Below are positions 60,377 through 64,000 of a DNA stretch of 64,000 bases, in pieces. The notes under the pieces were generated by a model that saw only the letters and a list, made by a program, of their open reading frames with translations, searched no databases and was not told the DNA's origin. Each line of letters begins with the position of its first letter. The first letter of the stretch is position 1. Source of the DNA: Georgenia_B sunbinii (lineage in GTDB: Bacteria > Actinomycetota > Actinomycetes > Actinomycetales > Actinomycetaceae); assembly GCF_036421855.1 (NCBI RefSeq), contig NZ_JAZGOK010000002.1; one strand, 5' to 3'. Position numbers and translations under genes: made by a program.

Positions 60377-60382
60377 ATGCTA
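60377..60382 (-). promoter_or_regulatory. -10 element of a leaderless promoter for the S4 gene
   Basis: On the minus strand TAGCAT fits TANNNT and lies 6 nt before the ATG at 60370. This would make the S4 gene independent of the ABC operon whose last stop is just upstream at 60386. Confidence 0.55.
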
Positions 60383-60385
60383 CGG

Positions 60386-61549
60386 CTACATCGCGCGGGC
60401 CATGCTGCGCCGCAGCGCCCACGAGCCGAGCAGCACCAGCACGGCGGCCATCGCCACCAGCACACCGAGCTGCGGCGCGATGTCCACCAGGCCGCCGGCG
60501 TGCCGCTGGACCTCCGCGAACGCCTCGTAGCCCCACGCGTGCGGGGTGATGTGGGCGATGGTGCGCAGCGTCGGCGGGAAGAGCTCGAGCGGGAACATGC
60601 AGCCGCCGAGTGCGGCGAGCACCAGACCGATGCCGACCGCCATCCCTGACGCCGCACCCTCGTGGTCCACCAGCGCGCCGAGCAGCATCGCGGCGCCGGT
60701 GGCGACCGCGCCGAAGACGAGCATGATGAGCAGCGCGAGCCACAGCGTGCCGAAGTCGACGTCGAACAGCAGCATGCTCACCACCATGATGTACGCGCCC
60801 TGCGCGCCGGCGATGACCCACCGGCCGAGCAGCTGGCCACCGAGCGCGGCGCTGCTGGAGACGGGCGCGGCGAGCACCCGGCGCTGGATGCCGAGGCGGC
60901 GCGACTGGATGAGGGTGACCGCGCTCGACAGCGTGGAGAGGAACACGAAGAGCAGCACCATGGTCGCCGCTCCCAGGTCGAACTGCCCCAGCCCGGAGAG
61001 CTGCTGCGCGATCTCGTCGACGTCGACGACGCGCAGCTCGACGGGCGCCACCGCCTCACCGGCCGCTGCCAGCGCCGCCGTCGCGTCCGGCTCGGTCACC
61101 CCCTGGCCGGTGAGCGCCGTCAGCTGGCTGCGCTCGAGCGAGAGCGCCTGCAGCGCGGTGCGCACCGCCTGCTCGACGGCGGGCGCAGTCCCGCCGGACG
61201 CCGAGATCATCTCCACCGTGGCCGGCTCGCCGGCGGCGAAGGCGGCCTCGGCGGACTCCGGGACGAGCAGCCCGACGGTCGCCCGACCCCGTGACACCAG
61301 GGTGCGCATGGCGTCCGGCTCGACCGGCGTGACGCTGACCCCGGCGTCGGACAGCTGCTCGGTGATGCCGTCGCGCAGCGGACCGCATGAGCCGCTGAGC
61401 GCGGCGCTGCCGGCGCCGCCCCCGCCACCGAACTGCAGCCCGATGACGACGACGAGCAGCAGCGGGAAGATGAGGACGAAGAAGATGTTCGACCGGTCGC
61501 GCATGAAGCGGCGCAGCTCGGTACCGGCGATCGCGACGACGGCCCTCAC
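60386..61549 (-). CDS. ABC-2 type exporter permease, second subunit
   Basis: A 387-residue ABC-2 permease with one N-terminal helix (NIFFVLIFPLLLVVVIGLQF), an extracellular domain of about 150 residues, and five more helices from about residue 180. The ending ALRRSMARAM is cytoplasmic. The GTG start overlaps the stop of the first permease (GTGA). It resembles the first permease in layout; the two probably form a heterodimer with the ATPase at 62714-63679. Substrate (drug, lipid or peptide) cannot be told. Confidence 0.87.
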   Translation of the reverse strand: MRAVVAIAGTELRRFMRDRSNIFFVLIFPLLLVVVIGLQFGGGGGAGSAALSGSCGPLRDGITEQLSDAGVSVTPVEPDAMRTLVSRGRATVGLLVPESAEAAFAAGEPATVEMISASGGTAPAVEQAVRTALQALSLERSQLTALTGQGVTEPDATAALAAAGEAVAPVELRVVDVDEIAQQLSGLGQFDLGAATMVLLFVFLSTLSSAVTLIQSRRLGIQRRVLAAPVSSSAALGGQLLGRWVIAGAQGAYIMVVSMLLFDVDFGTLWLALLIMLVFGAVATGAAMLLGALVDHEGAASGMAVGIGLVLAALGGCMFPLELFPPTLRTIAHITPHAWGYEAFAEVQRHAGGLVDIAPQLGVLVAMAAVLVLLGSWALRRSMARAM

Positions 61550-62712
61550 AGCTCTGCTCCCCTGTCCGGCACGATCCGGGAGAGCGCGGTGCACACCACG
61601 GCGAAGCCGAGCATGGTGGCGACCGGCGGCCCCAGGTCGCCCAGCCCGCCACCGCCGGCGGTGATGCCTAGCCCCCGGGTGAAGGCGGCCACCGGGTTGA
61701 GGTCGAGGATCGTGGCCGCCAGCCCGGTCGCCGCGAGCGGGAAGAAGGCACCGCCGGACATGCCGAGCACGACGGCGAGGATCGCCTGGGAGACACCCGC
61801 CTGCTCGGCGGTCCGGGCCACCCGGGCGACGACGAAGGTCAGCGAAGTAGCGGCGGCCACGACGCAGAGCACGAGCAGGAGGACGAGCGCCGGCGAGCCG
61901 AAGTCGACGCCGAACAGCACCGAGCCGGCGATGAGGAGCACTGTCGTCGACGCCGCACCCAGCAGGTAGGCGGACAGTGCCTTGGCCGCGACGATGAGCC
62001 CGGGCCGCATCGGCATCGAGCGGAGCCGGGCCAAGGTGCCCTGCTCGCGCTCGTTGATGAGCGCGATGACCCCGAAGCCCACCGTGAAGAGGAGGAACAA
62101 GCCAGCCTGGCCAGCAACCATGGTGCCCGAGGCGTCGAGCTGCTCGGTGGCTGTCTGGCCGGCGACGGCGGTGACGGCCACGTCGGCCTCGCCCACCTGC
62201 CGCCCGACCTCGGCGAGCTGCTGCGGCGACAGCCCCAGCTCGGCCCCCGCGGCACCGGCGGTCGCAGCGGCGGCGAACCGGTCGGTGACGCCGCTGACGA
62301 CGGAGACGAGGATGTCCGTCTCCAGCCCGGCGCCGTCGCCCTCGGTGATGTCGACGGTAGCGGGCTGCCCCTGGGTGACCGCCGCGCCGAAGCCCTCGGG
62401 GACGATGATGCCGAGCTGGGCGCGCCCGTCCTCGGCCCAGGCCCGGACGTCGTCGGCGGGGACCTGCTCGACGGCGACGTCCAGGCCGGGGACCTCGGTG
62501 AGCGTGGCGAGGAGCACCTGGCCGAGCTCGTCGTCGCTGGCGACGGCGGCGGCCACGGTGACCGAGTCGAGCTCGACCTCCTCGGCGTTGCCGAAGACGA
62601 GGTTGAGCACGAGCATCAGCGCCACCGGGACGAGGACGCCGAAGATGAGCACGGACTTGTCGCGAACCCGCTGGCGCAGGTCCGCCGCGGTCATCGTGGC
62701 GAGCTGGCGCAT
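61546..62712 (-). CDS. ABC-2 type exporter permease, first subunit
   Basis: A 388-residue ABC-2 permease: cytoplasmic DLRQRVRDKSVLIFGVLVPVALMLVLNLVFG, an extracellular domain (residues about 45-170) and a block of helices starting at GLFLLFTVGFGVIALINEREQGTLARLRSMPMRPG, a coupling segment typical of the family. Its ATG lies 1 nt after the ATPase stop. Confidence 0.9.
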   Translation of the reverse strand: MRQLATMTAADLRQRVRDKSVLIFGVLVPVALMLVLNLVFGNAEEVELDSVTVAAAVASDDELGQVLLATLTEVPGLDVAVEQVPADDVRAWAEDGRAQLGIIVPEGFGAAVTQGQPATVDITEGDGAGLETDILVSVVSGVTDRFAAAATAGAAGAELGLSPQQLAEVGRQVGEADVAVTAVAGQTATEQLDASGTMVAGQAGLFLLFTVGFGVIALINEREQGTLARLRSMPMRPGLIVAAKALSAYLLGAASTTVLLIAGSVLFGVDFGSPALVLLLVLCVVAAATSLTFVVARVARTAEQAGVSQAILAVVLGMSGGAFFPLAATGLAATILDLNPVAAFTRGLGITAGGGGLGDLGPPVATMLGFAVVCTALSRIVPDRGAEL

Positions 62713-62713
62713 G

Positions 62714-63679
<966 letters not shown>

Positions 63680-63742
63680 CGCTCTCCTCGTCGTGCGCCG
63701 GGCCATCGCGGGCCATCGTGGCACACCGGGCGGGGCGGCCGA

Positions 63743-63748
63743 TACCCT
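63743..63748 (+). promoter_or_regulatory. -10 element of a leaderless promoter for the MBL-fold gene
   Basis: TACCCT fits TANNNT and lies 6 nt before the GTG at 63755, in the divergent region with the ABC operon. Confidence 0.5.
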
Positions 63749-63754
63749 GCCGGG

Positions 63755-64000
63755 GTGCGCGATCTCACGCAGGTGTCTGGCGCCGTGTGGGTCGCGTCGT
63801 CACCCACCTGGCTGACGACGACGACCATCGTGGTGGCAGGCGACGGCGGCTGCCTCCTCGTCGACCCGGGTCTGCTGCCCGCGGAGCTCACCGGCCTGGC
63901 CGCCGAGCTGACGGCGCGCGGTTGGCACATCCGCGCGGTGTTCAGCACGCACCCCCACTGGGACCAGTGTCTGGGGACCGTCTGCCCTGAGGAGAACCCC
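63755..64000 (+). CDS. Metallo-beta-lactamase-fold hydrolase (N-terminal part, cut by window end)
   Basis: Eighty-two codons are open to the end of the window. The translation starts RDLTQVSGAVWVASSPTWLTTTTIVVAGDGGC, continues with LLVDPGLLPAELTGLA and reaches FSTHPHWDQCLG, the metal-binding motif region of metallo-beta-lactamase-fold proteins (HxHxD as HPHWD). The GTG start is supported by TACCCT 6 nt upstream. The rest of the gene, including the other metal ligands, is outside the window. Confidence 0.8.
   Translation, partial: MRDLTQVSGAVWVASSPTWLTTTTIVVAGDGGCLLVDPGLLPAELTGLAAELTARGWHIRAVFSTHPHWDQCLGTVCPEENP

Overview
The window is one uninterrupted, very GC-rich stretch of chromosome from a mycothiol-producing actinomycete. 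The backbone order lipB-lipA-DUF4191-RDD-glnA ... glnE-glnA2 ... nadE-panB-map matches the arrangement known from Mycobacterium and Streptomyces. A mycothione reductase, GTG starts, GTGA/ATGA gene overlaps, a GlnR-type operator and many leaderless promoters all fit Actinobacteria. A member of the Micrococcales (for example the Intrasporangiaceae or relatives) is my best guess, but the sequence alone does not fix the genus. I saw no rRNA, tRNA, CRISPR array, transposase or integrase.

Layout. 1-12.1 kb: lipoate biosynthesis (lipB, lipA), two small membrane proteins, glutamine synthetase GlnA1 behind a GlnR box, mycothione reductase, a DUF1801-like protein, a histidine phosphatase, then GlnE and GlnA2 on the minus strand. 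GlnE would adenylylate GlnA1. GlnA2 has Trp at the position of the modified Tyr and probably escapes this control. 12.3-24 kb: accessory metabolic and regulatory genes: 5'-3' exonuclease, PHP phosphoesterase, PPK2, CueP lipoprotein, MpaB-like oxygenase, asparaginase, GlxA-type regulator, HD hydrolase, DapA-like aldolase, an orphan phage/plasmid-type DUF932 protein, an alpha/beta hydrolase, a DUF6308-like protein and a small membrane protein.

24.26-39.65 kb: a compact actinobacterial type VII secretion (T7SS/ESX-like) locus, all on the plus strand with mostly overlapping genes. It encodes a zinc-ribbon/RDD/FHA protein, a DUF6177-like protein, an 81-aa EccB-like stub, EccD, a MinD-like protein with a dead P-loop, EccC, a 119-aa unknown, a second P-loop-dead ParA-like protein, two WXG100-like proteins, a DUF6507-like helical protein and a 1178-aa effector with a long Gly/Asn/Thr repeat linker. 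No mycosin, EccE or full-length EccB is present. The effector's last ~225 residues overlap (ATGA) a 126-aa probable immunity gene. The next gene is a 307-aa protein whose N-terminal half resembles the effector C-terminus and whose C-terminal half resembles the immunity protein. This fused toxin-like/immunity-like paralogue is the most novel item in the window.

39.7-53.8 kb: an RDD protein with a cytochrome b561-type membrane protein, a SigG/ECF-like sigma factor divergent from a VOC protein across a perfect inverted repeat, an M20 amidohydrolase, a Cas4/RecB-type nuclease fused to a superfamily 1 helicase, a DHFR-like reductase, a second DUF1801 protein, an F420-type NADP oxidoreductase, an Rv2578c-like radical SAM protein, a flavin reductase, and a cyclase/thiamine-diphosphate-enzyme operon. 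53.9-64 kb returns to backbone: nadE, panB, map, ppgK, an S4-domain protein, an ABC-2 exporter (ATPase plus two permeases) and the start of a metallo-beta-lactamase-fold gene cut off by the window end.
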